A DNA stretch of 64,000 bases from Tenrec ecaudatus (GCF_050624435.1 NC_134542.1:10251497-10315496), one strand, 5' to 3'. Shown: positions 24,588-36,699, numbered from the stretch's first letter. Made by a program: numbers and translations. Notes: generated by a model not told the origin, from the sequence alone.

Positions 24588-25880
24588 AGTAGTAGTCGTA
24601 GTTATGTGCCAGCAACTTGGTTCCACCTCACAGTGGCCCTATGTACAACAGGACTGGAACACTGCCCAGTATGGCACCACCCTTACAATTGTTGTGCTTG
24701 AACCCATGCTTGCAACCACTGTGTCAACCCATCTCATCGAGGGCCGCCTCCTTTTTAACTGCCCCTCCACTTTACCAAGCCCGATGTCCGTCTCCAGGGA
24801 TTGGTCTTTCCTGACAATGTGTCCAAAATATGTGAAGGGAAGTCACACCATCCTCACCACTAAGGGATGCTCTGGCTGTACTTATTCCAAGACGGAACTC
24901 GTTGTTCTTCTGACAATCCATGGTGCTTTCAATAGTCTTTGCAAACACCATAGTTCAAATTGAGATAGTTAAAGTTTATTGTGTCAGCCTGGCCAATAAA
25001 CACGTCAGGTTAATTGAAGGGTAGAGAAATAAATGGCTCGGTGAGCCTTGCCTTTTCAAGTTCTTGGGTCTCTTTCTTTCCGATGGTTGGATCAGAGTGC
25101 AGCTGCCTTAGCCAGCTCCATGCTTCTGCTGGCAAGGCTCACTTCTGCAAGACATCCCTGAGGAGAAGCCACATGAACCTACCCTGATGCAGCCCTGGGT
25201 GCTGGAGCCCCCGTGTGGAGACCCCTGTCAGTGCTGGGATGTTTACACATTCACTGGTTCAGCTTTCCTCCTACAGTTACAGTCAGTGCGTGTTTTTTAT
25301 GAGATGGAGGAGGACTTTATGGATTGGTGTTGGACATATGGGCTAATGTTGGACTTAAAGGCTTGGGCAACACTGAGTTGGGATGTTTCTTACCCTTTAT
25401 ATAAAACTCTCTCTTATACATATGGGTTTCTGTGGATTTGTTTCTCTATTGTACCCAGACTACCACAAAATGCATCAATTTTTCTTTGGTCTTCCTTATT
25501 CAATATCCAATTTTAACATGCATATTAAGCAATTTAAAATACCATGGCTTTGGTCAGGTATACTTTAGTCCTCATGTAACATCCTGGCTTTTCAATATGT
25601 TACAGAGGTCCTCGGCAGCAGATTCACTCAATGCAACGCATTGTTTGAGCTCTTGACCATTGATTTCATGAACATGAATTGTAGATCCGAGCAAGAAAAA
25701 TCCTTGAGAGCTCCAATCTTTCCTCCCGGCACCATGGCATGACCTATTGGTCCAGTTGTGAGGATTTTAGTTTTCTTCGCCTGGAGTCGTCATCCACACT
25801 GAAGGCTACACTCCTTGATCTTCCTCAGCAAGTGCCTCAAGTCCTCCTCACTTTCAGCAAGTGGCAAGATAGACACAAAT
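24588..25880 (-). mobile_element. RTE copy in reverse, split by a solo LTR
   Basis: The RTE 3' part occupies 24,588-24,960 and 25,466-25,880. The block 'gccagcaacttggttccacc' is the 3' tail; 'gggattggtctttcctgaca' and 'tccaagacggaactcgttgttcttctgac' follow. After the LTR the RTE resumes at 'gcatcaatttttctttggtcttcc' and continues through 'cctattggtccagttgtgaggattttag' to about 25,880. Confidence 0.85.
24961..25465 (-). mobile_element. Solo LTR (ERVL/MaLR-like ends), 505 bp
   Basis: It begins TG and ends CA, and is flanked by caaat (24,956-24,960) and caaaa (25,466-25,470), a 5-bp duplication with one change. Read in reverse it matches the LTRs at 30,598-31,115 and 55,260-55,807. All share the 5' block 'agtctgggtac...agagaaacaaatccacag' and the 3' block 'acaataaactttaac'. 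No internal retroviral sequence is present. Confidence 0.8.
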
Positions 25881-25884
25881 GTAT

Positions 25885-26960
25885 GGAGGGTCTTAAAGAA
25901 GACTTTCTGTGTGGCAGATACTAATACGGGCTGGCATCAGATTTTTGAAAGATAGGTTTTCTGTCAGTCTTTTTTAAAGTCAGTGACATTGTTAAAACAA
26001 TGCGTGTTGTGTCGATCAGGGCTTCAAGATACAGAGAAGCCTGAAAATATTTCTGATAAGACAGAAATGCAGCTCACGAGAGCAGCATTGGGTCCTTTTC
26101 ATTTCGAAGTCAAGGCTCCCGAGAATCTGGGTCTTATCCAAGGTGTTCCTATTAACCAAGACCCAGAGGGCTCGCATTTACTATCCCATAACACAGCTTG
26201 TCTGCTTGACCATTTTAATGGCTGATGGGATTTCGGTTTACAGTTCCATAGCAGATAGGTTTCCATGAAAAAGAAAGTTCTTTGAGCTCGATCAGATCCA
26301 TGATTGAAGCAGGAAGACCTGGACACACATTTTGAGTATCCTGGAAGTAGATGGGAAGACAGTCCTTCTGCCGCAGCACCAACTAAGATCTATATTGCTC
26401 CTTGGACCGAGTTTGACTAACTTTAGAAAGAAACATGTAGAATTGTAAGGTTAACTTTTGTCTAGAGTACTGAACTGACCCAATACTTTCCCATTGCGCC
26501 TTTCATTTAACCTGCATCCCAAAGCTGCCGAGTGCATGCACTTGTTTCTGCATCACAGCCTTGTGCTTTTCTCAAAGACTGGGCTTGCCCTCACCTAATG
26601 GTTGGCTTTCATTCCACTTCTGAGGGGCTCCTTCTCAGCCTAAAGGAACTAGCGGTTGATTATGCCCACGACACTCAGTCAGTGCCTATTAGGACATCTG
26701 CGAGTTGTGCATTCATTTCCAGCGTGTCAGAGATGTTCAAACATCCACAATCCACTGGAATCTTCAGCCCTTCTATCTGAGCTTGAAGCTCTTGTCTCAC
26801 TTTTTGACAACCTCTTGACATAAGGGAAAAATTCTCTAGGAGTCTAAGCATCTGTATTGTACTTGACCTTGCTGACCAAAAATGTAGATTCCTACCTCTA
26901 TCATTAGGCCCTAATCTCACTGAATATGAATTCCCAATCAAGATGCTGGCTGTTGTTTGG
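25885..26960. other. Unassigned intergenic sequence
   Basis: No supported gene or repeat. The frames at 25,983-26,225 and 26,675-26,941 have no recognisable similarity. Confidence 0.4.
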
Positions 26961-26966
26961 CAATGC

Positions 26967-27170
26967 CAAAGGATTCCTTGTGGTGCAAGGGTTAAAGACT
27001 TGGCTAGTAATCAAAATGTCAGTGGTGTGAACCCACTAGCTGCTCCACTCAGGAAAACTTTGGTTGCTTTTATTAAAAGGTAAAGCATTACAAACCCCAT
27101 GAGGCAGTTCTACTCTGACTCTTAAAGTGACTATGAGTCAGAAGGAACTCGATGGCAGTGGATTTAAAGG
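26967..27170 (+). mobile_element. AfroSINE copy
   Basis: Forward copy: head 'ggattccttgtggtgcaagg', tail 'gaaggaactcgatggcagtgg'. Confidence 0.8.
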
Positions 27171-27174
27171 ACTG

Positions 27175-29200
27175 ATGGTCTTTCCACCGGATTCCATTGC
27201 AGAGGCCCTCCCTCCCATCTCATTCCACGACAAGTCACAGCCGGGGTCACTGGTGTTTCCAAAGAGACCCCTGAGCATCTGCAATCCAATTGAGGGAGGA
27301 CAGTCTTTAGTTCAGAACTTAGTTTTAAGAGGAGTGAATGAGAACATGATATTTTCCCCTACTCCATACCACCGTTGAATACGATACAGGTAAACGTGAC
27401 GTGACAGTGGAATAATGTGGGACTGCTTATTGTCTCATGGGTGAAGATCAAGTGGATGATGGTGTATGTAGCAAAGGGGAGAAAAATAGAATAGAGAACA
27501 GAAGATATCACAGAAGATGTAAGACTGTCAGTGTGACAAAATTTATAAGTCTGAGATCTTTATACCCTCCTTCTATTTCATATTCTGATGAGTCATGATT
27601 AGTATTCATAACAACAAGTCTGCTTCAAAACACCTGTGGGGGAAAAAATCCATTACTTTTGTATCCTATTCCCCGCACAATTTTTTTAAGCTCCTATGTG
27701 TGTGTGTATGTAAACTTACAAGCATGTATAAATTAAATTTTAATAGAGAAATAGCTCTATTGGGTTCTAAGATTCAGTATAAAATGCTATATTCAGAATT
27801 ATTTTGGATTTAGGCCACATTACTTATACTGCTCAATTCCAAACTCAACTAGGCCGTGATAGTATAACGTTTGTCATAAATTTCACACTTGGTGCCTGAG
27901 AGTAATAGCCTTTTCATTATTGAATAGGAAGGAAAACAATTTTTCTTTCGAGATCATAAAAGAGGTTGAGCTCCCAACCCTGGGCCTTAATTAGCAATTA
28001 TACCCAGTGCTCATCATCCCCTATGGCTTCCAGTCTGCAAAGGTAGATTACAGTTATTTCCGTTTGTAACCTCCTTGCAAAAACTACTCTTTCCATGTCA
28101 GGCACATTTATTCTTAAGTAGCGAAAACGCTAAGAAACTCAAAGAAGAGACGATATCTATGCCCTCCTTAATGTAAATACAAAATTGTAGCATGAGCTAC
28201 ACTGTCTTACAGAATTAACGTGACCGGCTTTACCTACCCAATTGTGGGAAACTGTGGGGGACAGTGGGAGCCCCAAGCCCATCTGCAGAGTGTCTGGTCA
28301 GACTGAGCCGCTGGCAGATCCCCTCAAGTCACAAGGAAAAATCCCCAGTAACCTTACTATCGGGCAGACGCCAATGTAATCTTGATTGATTGTACTAAAT
28401 GGAACACAGTACTTGGCCAGTTGACCTCCGTAATGACGCCATCTGAAATTGTTCTGGGTCAAAGTATCTCTCAATTGTTCCATGACAGAATTCCCCCCCC
28501 CCCCCCCGGCTTTTGCATGTTCCCTGGCTTCTCCTTCTCATGCATTGTTTCTGTTTTTATCTTGATACGAATATGATCTTAGTGCGAGTTGTTTTTCATT
28601 GTGTTGTATTTGGTTCCCCAAGGGTGAAGCACAGAAGGAGGGATGTATAATGATGATACCTGATACAGAGTGTTCTAGGGAACGCAGGTGTGAGGGATGG
28701 GTGATAGGGAGGGAGAGGGAGTGTCTGGAGTGGATCATGAGAATGTGAGGCAGCACTAGAACTGATTGGGATCGCACAACTCACAGTGAAGGTACTTTAA
28801 CCATGGGGGGCGGCATGGGGAATGTCTATGACAGATGTGGTGGTGATAATAAAATTCCCCCTGATATGCTTGAACAATTTAACTACTCAATTTTATGATA
28901 TGTAATTTATATGCCCATAAAACTGTTGGGGGGAAAATTCTGAACTTAAAGGCCAACATTATTGGCTTCATTGACAAATAGTTCCATTCCTTTCTAATAC
29001 TTTCCCCCAAGTTTAAAAATAGTTACATAACCTTTCATACTAACCTTTCAGTTTTTATAAGCCTCTTAAATGTGCTCTGATCCTCATACACCGGGACACC
29101 GATGCAAGCTACGAGTATTTCAAAAACAGCAGATTGAAGATCATTTATCAAACTTAAATATATTACTATATCTTTAGTGCTGTCCTTGGGTCTGAGATGA
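27175..29200. other. Unassigned intergenic sequence with a 15-C run
   Basis: No gene or transposon was recognised. A homopolymer of 15 C lies at 28,493-28,507. A purine-rich, G-rich segment lies at about 28,690-28,730. Confidence 0.4.
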
Positions 29201-29204
29201 AGCA

Positions 29205-29450
29205 CTCTGGGTTGAAAGGTGTACAGCTAGAATGTCCTTGCAAGTGAAGATGGCGGTACTCAAGCTCCTGTATGTAGGACATGTCATCAGAAGAACCCAG
29301 TCCTTGGTGAAGGACCTCATGCTTGGTAAAGCAGAACATCAGGAAAAATGAGGAAGACCCTTAATGAAATGAGCTGGCACGGTGGCTACAGCAACAAACA
29401 CGGCAGTGAGAACGGTTCAGGCCGTGTTATGTTTGGATCCGTTGCAGGTA
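29205..29450 (+). mobile_element. RTE 3' fragment
   Basis: Forward fragment: 'aagtgaagatggcggtactc', 'ggacatgtcatcagaagaac', 'gaaggacctcatgcttggtaa', then 'atgaggaagacccttaatgaa'. It ends before the extreme tail. Confidence 0.75.
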
Positions 29451-29940
29451 AGAGTGCTGGGAGTGAGTGCTGGCTGGAATCTTAACACAACAGTGTCTGA
29501 GTTATTAAACTTTTCCCAATTTTCCTCCACATTTACTATACGAATAGTATCATTTGTAAATATCAACCTGAAATCATTGCAAAATAAACTTGATATGTTG
29601 AACCAATTAAACATGTAGTATATCATGATCACCCTGATTAATTATATAAATAGTGAACTACTGTCCAGGAAAGAGCTATCAGAGCAGGCCTAGGGCGGCT
29701 GCTAACCTTACAAGAGCTTTCTTGTAAGTTTGGTCCTTGACTGGTGTGGGTGAAACCTGAGAATCTGAATGTCTAATGAGGTCCCATTCATACTGAAAAG
29801 AACTGTGCTAAGGGGGCCACACAACAGCCTATGTGACACTGCAGGCTTTAAGTCAAGTCAAAGGTCAGTATTGGTTCAATTACGGGAATAGGGAAGGATT
29901 AGTGCTGGCCTTGACAGGTACAGACAAAGTTGAGCACTGG
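29450..29940. other. Unassigned AT-rich sequence
   Basis: Nothing was assigned. Confidence 0.35.
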
Positions 29941-29944
29941 CCTC

Positions 29945-31560
29945 CTCTACGGTTGTTGTTATTGGGTGCCATGAGTTGGTTCCAACTGAGATGGCCCTGT
30001 GCACAAGAGAACAAAGCACTGTAGGGTCCTGTGCCATCCTTACCATTGCCCCTAAGCTTGAGTCCATTGTTGCATCCACTGTGCCAATCCACCTTTTTGA
30101 GGGTTTTCATCTTTTTCGCTGCCTCTCCACTGTGCCAAGAATGATGTCCTCATCCGAGGATTGGTCTCTGCTGATAACCATCCAAAGCACGTGAGATGAA
30201 GGCTCACTATTATGGCCCTACTTTTAAAACATTTCTTTTTCCATCCAGCAGTCCATATTACTTTCAATATTCTTCTCCGTCACCACAATTCAAATGCACC
30301 CACTCTTCTGAGGTCTTCTCTCCGTATAGAGCTTCCACATGAATACCATGGATTTCGTCAGGTACTTCTTAGTCTTCAAAGTAACATCCTTGCCTTCCAA
30401 TTTTTTTCTCTACAGAGGTCTTGTGCAGCAGATTGAGTCAATGCAACTCATCTCTTGAACTTGTGATTGCTGCTTCCATGAGCATTGACTGTGAATCCAA
30501 GTAGATAAAACCCTTGACAACTTCAACCTTGTCTCCATTTATCATGATGGAGATTGGTCTAGTTGTGTAGACATTTGGTCTCCATGGCATTGAGTTGTGT
30601 GTTAGTCTGGGTACTTTAGAGAAACAAATCCACAGTACGCATATGTATAAGACAGAATTTTATGTAAAGGGTAAGTGCACATCAAGAAAACATCCCATTC
30701 CAGGGCTGTCCAGCCCAAAAGGCAACATTAACCCATATGTCTCATACCAATCCACAAAGTCCTCCTCCATCTCACAAAACACACAGTATGACACTGACTG
30801 CAGGAGGAAAGCCAAATCCGTGAATGTGTAAGCATCTCAGCACTGGCAGGGATCTCCACACGGCTGCTCCAGCACCCAAGGCTGCATCAGGGTAGATCCT
30901 TGTGACTTCTCTTCAGGGATGTCTATCAGAAAGTGAGCCTTGCCAGCTGAAGCAGGGAACTGGCTAAGGCAGCTGCACCCTGGTCCAACCATCAAAAAGC
31001 AAGAGACCCCAGAACTCAAAAGGCGAGGCTCACTGAGCCATTTATCTCTCCACCCTTCAATTAAGCCCGTATGTGTTTATTGGTCAGGTTGGCACAATAA
31101 ACTTTAACGATATCAAGTTGTAATCCATACAGAAAGCTGAAATCCTTGATCTCCATCTGCAAGTACTTCAGGTCCTCCTCACTTTCAGCAGCAAGGTTAT
31201 GTCATCTGAATATCTCAGGTTGTTAATGAGGCTTCTCCAAAACCTAATGCCACATTTTTCTTCATATAAGTCAGCTTCTCTGATTTTTGTTCAGCATACA
31301 GATGGAATGAGTATGGTGAGAAGATACAACCCTGAATTACGACTTTCTTTATTTTAAACCATGCCTTATTCCCTTGTCCTGTTTGCATAGTGCCTCTTGA
31401 TGTAAGTACAAGTTCCATTTCAGCACAATGAAATTTTCTGGAATTCCCATTCTTTCAAGGCTATCCATAACTTGTTACCATCCACTCAGTCAGTAATAAC
31501 ACAGTTCAAGACAATGTCTAATAGTCTCCTCCTATTCAGAATGAAAATATTGCATCATAT
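29945..31560 (-). mobile_element. RTE copy in reverse, split by a solo LTR
   Basis: The RTE occupies 29,945-30,597 and 31,116-31,560. The left part starts with the 3' tail complement ('gttgttgttattgggtgcca') and runs through 'tggagattggtctagttgtg'. The right part resumes at 'aagttgtaatccatacagaa' and continues through the active-site region ('ctgaatatctcaggttgttaatgagg'). Confidence 0.88.
30598..31115 (+). mobile_element. Solo LTR (ERVL/MaLR-like ends), 518 bp, with perfect 5-bp duplication
   Basis: It runs TG...CA with agttg on both sides (30,593-30,597 and 31,116-31,120). Forward orientation is inferred from 'tgtgttagtctggg' at the start and 'acaataaactttaac' near the end, both typical of MaLR-like LTR ends. 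It shares over 400 bp of recognisable sequence with the LTRs at 24,961 and 55,260. No internal region is present, so it probably arose by LTR-LTR recombination. Confidence 0.85.
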
Positions 31561-31675
31561 CAATTCAAATTGCCATAGTTTAGCATCACATGTGTGGTGT
31601 GCTTCATTATGCCAAAAATAGAGAATAAACTATAAAATATCACTGCTTTGTGAAATGCAAATTGACTCTCTAAAA

Positions 31676-32535
31676 CAGGGATGCTGAATATGTTGATCGG
31701 GAATCTACTAGTCGATCGCAAATGGAGTGTGAGTAGATCACATGGCAATAAAAAAAATTGATGTAAGTCTATCATCAATCCTGTCACTTAACTGATATAC
31801 AGCATAGCCAATCAGATGCCATCTTAGGTGTCAAAAGCATGTACAAAAAAATTGTGCTAAGTGCAGCAAAACTGACAGGCTAAGTTATCGCCAATTTTTA
31901 GACTTTGGTTTTTTTTCCTCTTAAACATAAACGGTATTAAAATGAGTGGGGGAGCTGGACCAAGTAAAAAGACAAAAATGTATCAGTTTCATACAGAATG
32001 GAAGATTTTGATACTGCAAGCCAACATTCAGCTAAAGTTCAGAGCGCATGAACAGTTCTGGAACTTACTTGCAGAGGGAATATACCCAAACATGAGAAAA
32101 CGTGCTACCTCCTTGACTGCCTTATGCAGCTCTACTTATGTATGTGAGTCAGCCTTTTCCCACATAAAGATCCTTAAGTCCAAGTACTGTTCTGCCATGA
32201 CTGATGACCATTTGGAAGTGTGCTTGAGGCTGGCTGTCAGGAGCTAATATCTGGACTGTGCATCCCTGGCTCATTCCATTCAGTACAAGTCATTAGAGTA
32301 AACTCAGGTACTGACAAAAAAATGTACATAGTTAATATGTTGTGTTGTACAATATGGACTCATGGAGTTATGCAAGGTATATAAACATACATTATATATT
32401 TAAAGAATTCCCAATGCATTTGTGAATATATGTAATAAATAAAGAAAAATATGTTTTGCATTTTTGAAGTTGTCAGATCATTTTGACTTGATCATTTTAT
32501 AGTAGCTTACATGCTGAAAAAGTGTGAACACCCTG
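31676..32535 (+). mobile_element. Non-autonomous hAT DNA transposon, 860 bp, internally deleted
   Basis: The ends are inverted: CAGGGATGCTGAA at the left and, read in reverse from the right, CAGGGTGTTCACAC. The flanking 8-bp repeats are ctctaaaa (31,668-31,675) and ctataaag (32,536-32,543). The left one fits the hAT duplication consensus nTCTAnAn. The element encodes a shortened transposase (31,942-32,247) with a hAT C-terminal domain. The GATC-rich left end and the 'aatgatcaagtcaaaatgat' block at the right (reverse) are further non-coding features. Confidence 0.88.
31942..32247 (+). CDS. Internally deleted hAT transposase frame (101 residues)
   Basis: An intact frame from ATG to TAA inside the hAT element. 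Residues 1-21 (M-S-G-G-A-G-P-S-K-K-T-K...) look like the extreme N-terminus of a Charlie/GTF2IRD2-type transposase. Residues from about 22 onward come from the C-terminal hAT dimerisation domain, including C-E-S-A-F-S (68-73) and T-D-D-H-L-E-V-C-L-R-L-A (87-98). The BED zinc finger and the whole catalytic core are missing, so it cannot transpose itself. A full family member is several hundred residues long. Whether the short protein is made is unknown. A polyadenylation-like AATAAA lies downstream at about 32,436. Its similarity to the host gene GTF2IRD2 reflects that gene's own transposon-derived C-terminus. Confidence 0.75.
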   Translation: MSGGAGPSKKTKMYQFHTEWKILILQANIQLKFRAHEQFWNLLAEGIYPNMRKRATSLTALCSSTYVCESAFSHIKILKSKYCSAMTDDHLEVCLRLAVRS

Positions 32536-32544
32536 CTATAAAGC

Positions 32545-32980
32545 AAAATTTTATCCATCTAGGTAATTCCGAATGCTAGAATCCTTTTTCAGAAATCCAA
32601 ATGCAACTTAGTGTATTTTCATTCTAGCTCCAGAATATATAAAATGGGAATAATAATAATAAAGTTTGACATTGTTTAAAAACATCTCAGACTAGGAAAG
32701 TAGAATCTAATAAATTGAGAAAATCATCCTAGTGGATAGAATGTTAATAGTGGAACTTAGAAATGTTGAGACATGATGTTTAAGAGACAATATAAACAGA
32801 AAAAAAAAGGTTTGCACAAAGAATAGGGACTTATTTTGTTGCATTTATACGTAGATGTGAAAATAGCTGGTAGCATTGAGCAGTAGTAGTACTATTTGGT
32901 CAGTATATATTTGGTGATGGAATGTTAGCATATTCTTGTGTGGGAATAATGCCTTGCTATGTGTGGACAAAGAAGTCCTG
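32545..32980. other. Unassigned AT-rich sequence
   Basis: Nothing was recognised. Confidence 0.4.
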
Positions 32981-32984
32981 CTTG

Positions 32985-33130
32985 TGAAGTGGCTAAAGCA
33001 CTTGGTTGCTACCGAAATAACTGTAGTTTAAACCTACGAGCTCCTCCATGGGAGAAGGAAGTAGTCTGCACTTTGGAAACCCTGTGAGGCAGTTCTAGTC
33101 CATTCTATAAGATCACTATGCTTCAAATCA
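32985..33130 (+). mobile_element. AfroSINE copy, diverged
   Basis: Forward copy: 'gaagtggctaaagcacttgg', 'tttaaacctacgagctcctcc', 'aaaccctgtgaggcagttct', tail 'cttcaaatcaacttaat'. Confidence 0.7.
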
Positions 33131-33325
33131 ACTTAATATTGAGAGCTATTTTTAATTGGGTTTGCTGGTGTTTTTAATATGTGAATTATATATTCATATC
33201 AAAACAACAAGGTTTCCCAATGTGAGGTATATAAGCAATGAACAAGGGACATTTCAGTAGACATTCCAATGGCCATGGCCCCTGGTCTTGGCATAAAGAG
33301 TAATGCAAATGACCTGCAGTAAGCC

Positions 33326-33380
33326 CCAACAAAGAAAAGGCACTCAAAGATAAGTAAGACCCAACAAAGAAAAGGCACTC
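33326..33380. repeat. 20-bp perfect direct repeat, 35 bp apart
   Basis: ccaacaaagaaaaggcactc occurs at 33,326-33,345 and 33,361-33,380. Both are preceded by a similar taag(c/a)cc, so the duplicated unit is slightly longer. It is probably a local replication-slippage duplication. Confidence 0.85.
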
Positions 33381-33399
33381 TTGTTGAAGACAATAGGTG

Positions 33400-33935
33400 C
33401 TGTTTTAGAATCAAGGGCAAGAGATGGAATTCTAAAATGGGATGACAGAAGGGAGAAAGAATAAGCACATAGGTGCAAAGAAGGAAACCAAGGTGAGATG
33501 TATAAGTAATCAAGAGCCTTGAGGTTTTTGAACTTGTCATTTCATTGAAATTAGTACAAATGGGAAACATCAAGGCTCTGATGGCAACCTGTTCGACGCA
33601 CTATTTTCACAGAGTAGATTTTCTGAGCCTAAAATTTCAAAGCTACGAAGAATAAAAATGAGTTGTAGGTGAAATAAAGAAAAGCTCCACAGTGCCATAT
33701 GGGATTATATCGTGTAAACACTCATCATATCTCACATGTGCGAGAAGCCCGAAAGGCTCATGTGTGCTTCAGGTAATATTTAACCATCTAGAAAGCTTTC
33801 ACACTCTGCCTGAGCCCTGCTTTGGATCAACACTTAAGATCAACACTGTGTAATTGCTCCTTGGTCATGGTCCTTTTATTGCCCTCTCTCTATAGCCCTT
33901 ATTTTGTTGACTTTACTAGTACTTCCTACACATTA
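33400..33935. other. Unassigned intergenic sequence
   Basis: No gene or repeat was recognised. Confidence 0.4.
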
Positions 33936-33942
33936 AGGATCC

Positions 33943-34150
33943 CTGGTGACACAGATGGTTAAGTGCGCAACTGATAATGAAAAGCTCCGGGATTCAAACT
34001 CGTCAGTCACTTTCTCAGAGACATGTGTAGAAGTCTGCTCCATAAAATATTTCTAGCCTTGGATCCTTACGGTCCAGTTTGATGCTGTCACAGGGCTGCT
34101 ATCAGCTGAAATCAACTTGAGAGCAAGGGGTTTAGGTTGGGCGTCCTACA
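33943..34150 (+). mobile_element. AfroSINE copy
   Basis: Forward copy: head 'ggatccctggtgacacagatgg', with 'cagctgaaatcaacttgaga' as its tail. Confidence 0.75.
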
Positions 34151-34539
34151 TATTGCCTGTACAGTTTACTTATAAAACCTGGCTACTATACAATGAGTTT
34201 TTTAATGGTAATTTCCAAGATACAAAGTCTTTGTGAAGGAGGAGTTAAAGAGGAAGGGTCTGTCTTTTAATTTTGTACACCTCTATGTTTTGTGGAAATT
34301 TTAAACATGGAATTACTCTTTTTGAGTTTTTTTAACTAATACCTTTTCCAGCAACATTAAGACTAATACATTTTAAGCCATTTTCCCTCCTATATATATT
34401 TGCACAGTGACTTCATAACCACAGCAAGTGAAAGATATTGAAGTATAAGCAATATCTGAAGATTAGGGGCATATTCATTTGTGGCAATTTACAAATTCTC
34501 TGAGTTTGAGATGTTCTCACTATAACAGAGAGAAGACTA

Positions 34540-35518
34540 CAATTAACAAAGCCCACAGAGAAGAAGCACACAAGCCCAAGTGAACATGAGTTGTTGAAGG
34601 GATCAGGTAGCAGACACCAAAGAACAAAATCCATCATTGTGTGATCACCTTCCCCACATAAACGCTGAAGACGAATGTGTGCATAAGTAAGTGCGGTGAA
34701 GAAGGCTGATGGTGCCCAGATATTGAGAGATATAGTGTCTGGGGACTTAAAGGCTTGAAAGTAAACAAGCAGCCATCTAGCCCAGAAGCAACAAAGCCCA
34801 CATGGAAGCAGCACACCAACATAGGTGACCGTGAAGGGCAGAGGGGACCAGGTTTCAAGCAACAAGGCAGGGGGAAAATCCATATAATCATGAATGAGGG
34901 GAGTGCATGATGGGGACCCAATGCCCATCTGTAGACAACTGGACATCCCTTGCAGAGGGGTAGTGGGGAAATGAGTCACTCAGGGTTCACTGTAGCAACA
35001 ATGAAACTCACAACCTTCCTCCAGTTCTTAAATGCTTCCTCCCCCCAACTATCATGATCTCAATTCTGTCTTGACAACCTGGTTAGACCAGAGGATGCAC
35101 AGCAGTACAAATAGGATCTGGAAACACAGGAAATATAGGACAGATGAACCCCTCAGGACAAACGGTGTTAGTGGCGATACCAGGAGGGAAGGGGGTGGAA
35201 AGGGGGAACCCATCTCAGGGATCTACATGTAACCTCCTCTCTGGGGGATGGGCAACAGGAAAGTGGGTGAAGGGAGACGCCAGGCAGTGTAAGATAAGAT
35301 AAAATAATAATTTATAAATTATTAAGGGTTCATGAGGGAGGGAGAGCAGGGAAGGAGGGGGAGGGAAAAAAAGGAAAGTGAGCTGATTCCAGGAACCCAA
35401 GCGGAAGGCGAATTTTGAGAATGAAGAGGGCAATGAATGTATAAGAGTGCTTTACCCAATTGATGTATGTATGGATTGTGATAAGAGTTGTATGAGCCCC
35501 AATAAAATAATTTAAAAA
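34540..35518 (+). mobile_element. L1 3'UTR copy, 5'-truncated, with the duplicated internal unit
   Basis: Forward copy. The 'gcacacaagcccaagtgaac / gcacaccaacataggtgacc' block occurs twice (about 34,565 and 34,805), so part of the family's internal tandem duplication is retained. It is followed by the 'gaccagaggatgcac' block, a polypurine tract (about 35,335-35,385) and a final 'caataaaataatttaaaaag'. Confidence 0.85.
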
Positions 35519-35519
35519 G

Positions 35520-36690
35520 AAGGGAGATTTGTTTATTAAAATACTTATTCAACCCAAACTAAAAACTATTAATGAAGTTACTCTATTAATTCTAACCCAA
35601 CTCTTGAGATATACCCAACGCCATTCGTTATAAGCATAACAAACACATTGAATAAGGATGCAGGTGTGCTACCAATTAATGTAACTCTTATCAAAGTAAA
35701 ACAATCGCAAAAAAGTTGAATTTCCAAAACTGGTATGTTACATATTGTGTGAAGAGCAACAACAATAAAAAGAGCAGCTGCTGACGTTGCTTATGTATAA
35801 CCAAATATCTAATGGGATTCGGTCCCTTGGTCCTGGAGTGTTGGGGTCTTGGTTTCATGGGGTATTGCAGCGCATCATTCTAATGACATATTTAGTGCTT
35901 CTGTTGTAGCACCTACTTTGTAGTGTGGTGCCTGTAGCCTTAGAAGGCTGGAAACACCCCATATAAAGCAATTAGTCTCAGTTTCATAGGAGGAACAAAG
36001 GAAGGGCAGTTAGAAACGGAAGGAGAAAACCAAAGGCAAGGCTAATTGCCCCCATGAACAGCTGCCTCCTTTGCCAGGAGACCAGCACTAGTTGGTGCTG
36101 GGCTACCATTACTGCACACTGTGAGCAAAGCTTTCATAGAGCCATCCTGATTAAATGGAGGGACAAATAACAACCCACTTACTTCTTCTGTAATCCAGAA
36201 TTTCTGGAGCCAAAGCCTGAATTAATTTCATAATAAATCACTTAATATACAAGGTGTTTAAAAAAAGAAAATAACATGGGAAGTGGTGTCTGACCTCCAG
36301 TTTCATAAGGAAAAAGAACAGAAATCGCCATTATCAACCTTGGCTGAACAAGCACAATTTTGATGCGGTTCAGATCAGAAGTGCCCCACCTTCCATCCTT
36401 CCTACCAGTCTGACATCAACTACCTTCCCCCACGGTGCTCTCTACTTTTCAGCTTGGTTCAATAATTCACTACAAGGACCATAAAGAGCTCAGAGATGAT
36501 GTTCATTATTAGGTAGTTTATTAGGGAAGTGAACATAATACAATCCAGTCAAAAATTTTTCAGGATATAATTGTCCAGTCTGTACAGATTTCCTCTGTCA
36601 GGAAAACTAATAACTAATAACTTGGGTAAATCAACTGCAAAATATGTCCTTACAGGGCTATAAAAGGAAACTGTTACTCTGAAGGTGTTC
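35520..36690. other. Unassigned; 35,820-36,230 may be an old unique or retroposed segment
   Basis: No frame is supported. The block about 35,820-36,230 is richer in GC and in non-AT words than its surroundings and does not match any repeat family seen elsewhere in the window. I could not identify it. Confidence 0.3.
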
Positions 36691-36699
36691 CTTACCCAC

